NCBI GenBank assembly: GCA_030592145.1
Contig: JAUVKJ010000066.1
Span: 1-7,895, forward strand
Reading direction: 5' to 3'
Source: Bacteroides sp.
Lineage (GTDB): Bacteria > Bacteroidota > Bacteroidia > Bacteroidales > SM23-62
Length of the DNA stretch: 7,895 bases
Below, one piece after another: positions 7,242-7,895 of the stretch; within the stretch, counting starts at the first letter, position 1, and every line of letters starts with the position of its first letter. A program made the position numbers and the translations under genes. The notes beneath the pieces are model-generated. The model was not told the origin of the DNA, did not search any database, and saw only the letters and a list, made by a program, of their open reading frames with translations.

Positions 7242-7895
7242 ATGTTTCCAGAATTTGCCGCTTTCAGCGTTGAGATCAAGGATCTGAAATTTACCACTGG
7301 CGATGGACTAAAATTTCCGAAAACAGCCATCGTTACTTTTGTTTCCCAGGACAGGCATCAGGAGTCAACCGAGGAACTGGGATACCTTGAAGAGAACGAG
7401 ATCTACGAGATCATTCACAGGGGAGATTCCCTCATTCTTGATCACTGCTACATTGACCAGCTCTCTCTTGCAGTATACAGAAACAAGTATAAACTCGACG
7501 AAAGGGAATATGTACAGATCCGGGATTTCTCTGCACGTTTCGCTTTTTTTAACAACAAGACTCCGGTAGACCTGGGATTTGCCGGGTTTTCGGGTGAGGG
7601 TATTAACTTTCAAGAGGCCCACTTTGCAGGAGCGAGTCTGAGCTTACATGCATCAAAGATTACGGGAGGAGGCATAAACTTCGGCGATGCCCACCTGCCT
7701 GCGGGACATTTTAATTTCGGGAGTGTCATCGTGGAAAAAGGAGATATCAATTTTAAGAATGCCATTTTTAATGTGGGACTCAAAGATTTCCAGGATGCGA
7801 AATTCGGAGAAGGAACCAAAACATTTACAAATACGGATTTTGGTGATGGGGACGTGTCCTTCGTCAATACCCGCTTTGGGAACGGGAATGTCTCC
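7242..7895 (+). CDS. Dodecapeptide-repeat (pentapeptide-repeat-like) protein, 3' end beyond window
   Basis: The frame starts at ATG 7242 and has no stop through the last base, giving 218 codons. Residues 1-108 form an N-terminal domain I do not recognise, without a signal peptide or membrane segment, so a cytoplasmic protein is most likely. From residue 109 the chain is a strict 12-residue tandem repeat with consensus [hydrophobic]-[N/S/D/T]-F-x-[D/N]-[A/T]-x-F-x-x-G-x, for example INFKNAIFNVGL and VSFVNTRFGNGN. Nine units are complete and a tenth begins. Phe spacings alternate 5 and 7, related to but different from the 5-residue period of classic pentapeptide repeats. A narrow right-handed beta-solenoid is the likely fold; the function is unknown. 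An AAGGA at 7220-7224 lies 17 bases upstream, rather far for a ribosome site. The real-gene call rests on the repeat conservation and the matched codon style. Confidence 0.85.
   Translation, partial: MFPEFAAFSVEIKDLKFTTGDGLKFPKTAIVTFVSQDRHQESTEELGYLEENEIYEIIHRGDSLILDHCYIDQLSLAVYRNKYKLDEREYVQIRDFSARFAFFNNKTPVDLGFAGFSGEGINFQEAHFAGASLSLHASKITGGGINFGDAHLPAGHFNFGSVIVEKGDINFKNAIFNVGLKDFQDAKFGEGTKTFTNTDFGDGDVSFVNTRFGNGNVS
7566..7895 (+). repeat. Tandem 36-bp coding repeat (12-residue units), nine complete plus partial
   Basis: Unit boundaries fall every 36 bases from 7566; the ninth unit ends at 7889 and a tenth starts at 7890. Position 3 is Phe in seven of nine units and Leu in two. Position 8 is always hydrophobic (Phe in six, otherwise Ile, Leu or Val). 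Position 11 is Gly in seven of nine. Positions 2, 5 and 6 are usually small or polar. Unit 3 (7638-7673) is the most degenerate. The Asn-Phe pair of units 2, 4, 5 and 6 uses all four codon combinations, so the repeat is conserved in protein but diverged in DNA. Confidence 0.85.

Noticed and set aside
7339..7569. A 76-codon + strand frame inside the right-end gene, and two 85-codon - strand frames over the repeats
   Set aside because: They overlap the 7242 frame, whose regular 12-residue repeat shows it is the true coding frame. The others carry no motif.

Overview
The window looks like chromosomal DNA of a member of the Bacteroidota, probably an uncultured or environmental Bacteroidales-like lineage. 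This is inferred from the type of AddA (N-terminus LTIYKASAGSGKT) and AddB (an N-terminal FPNRRAG segment with no Walker A), from weak use of Shine-Dalgarno sites, from a TAnnTTTG-type -7 promoter element, and from a GC content near 50% by eye. No phylogeny could be run. All four genes lie on the + strand.

Layout. Positions 1-61 are a short upstream stretch with a 7-bp inverted repeat. Positions 62-3244 encode an AddA-type helicase-nuclease with all UvrD/RecB helicase motifs and a C-terminal RecB-family nuclease. Its stop codon overlaps the start (ATGA) of a YhcC/YtqA-type (TIGR01212) radical SAM protein at 3241-4200. A 143-bp gap (4201-4343) holds a degenerate heptanucleotide tandem repeat. 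Positions 4344-7205 encode an AddB-type partner. It has no recognisable ATPase motifs but carries a complete PD-(D/E)XK nuclease and four cysteines that fit the AddB iron-sulfur staple. After a 36-bp gap with a good match to the Bacteroidetes -7 element, a fourth reading frame starts at 7242 and runs open off the window end. Its N-terminal domain of about 108 residues is one I do not recognise, and it is followed by at least nine tandem 12-residue repeats.

How the genes work together. AddA and AddB should form a cytoplasmic AddAB (RexAB) complex that unwinds and resects double-strand DNA breaks and prepares 3' tails for RecA; it may also degrade foreign linear DNA. The radical SAM gene is translationally coupled to addA, but its family has been linked to tRNA wobble-uridine modification rather than recombination, so its position probably reflects operon convenience. 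The repeat protein is the least explained part. Its period is strictly 12 residues, the side-chain pattern is conserved while synonymous codons have drifted, and it is predicted to form a narrow beta-solenoid. I see no mobile element, CRISPR array, tRNA, rRNA or convincing terminator.
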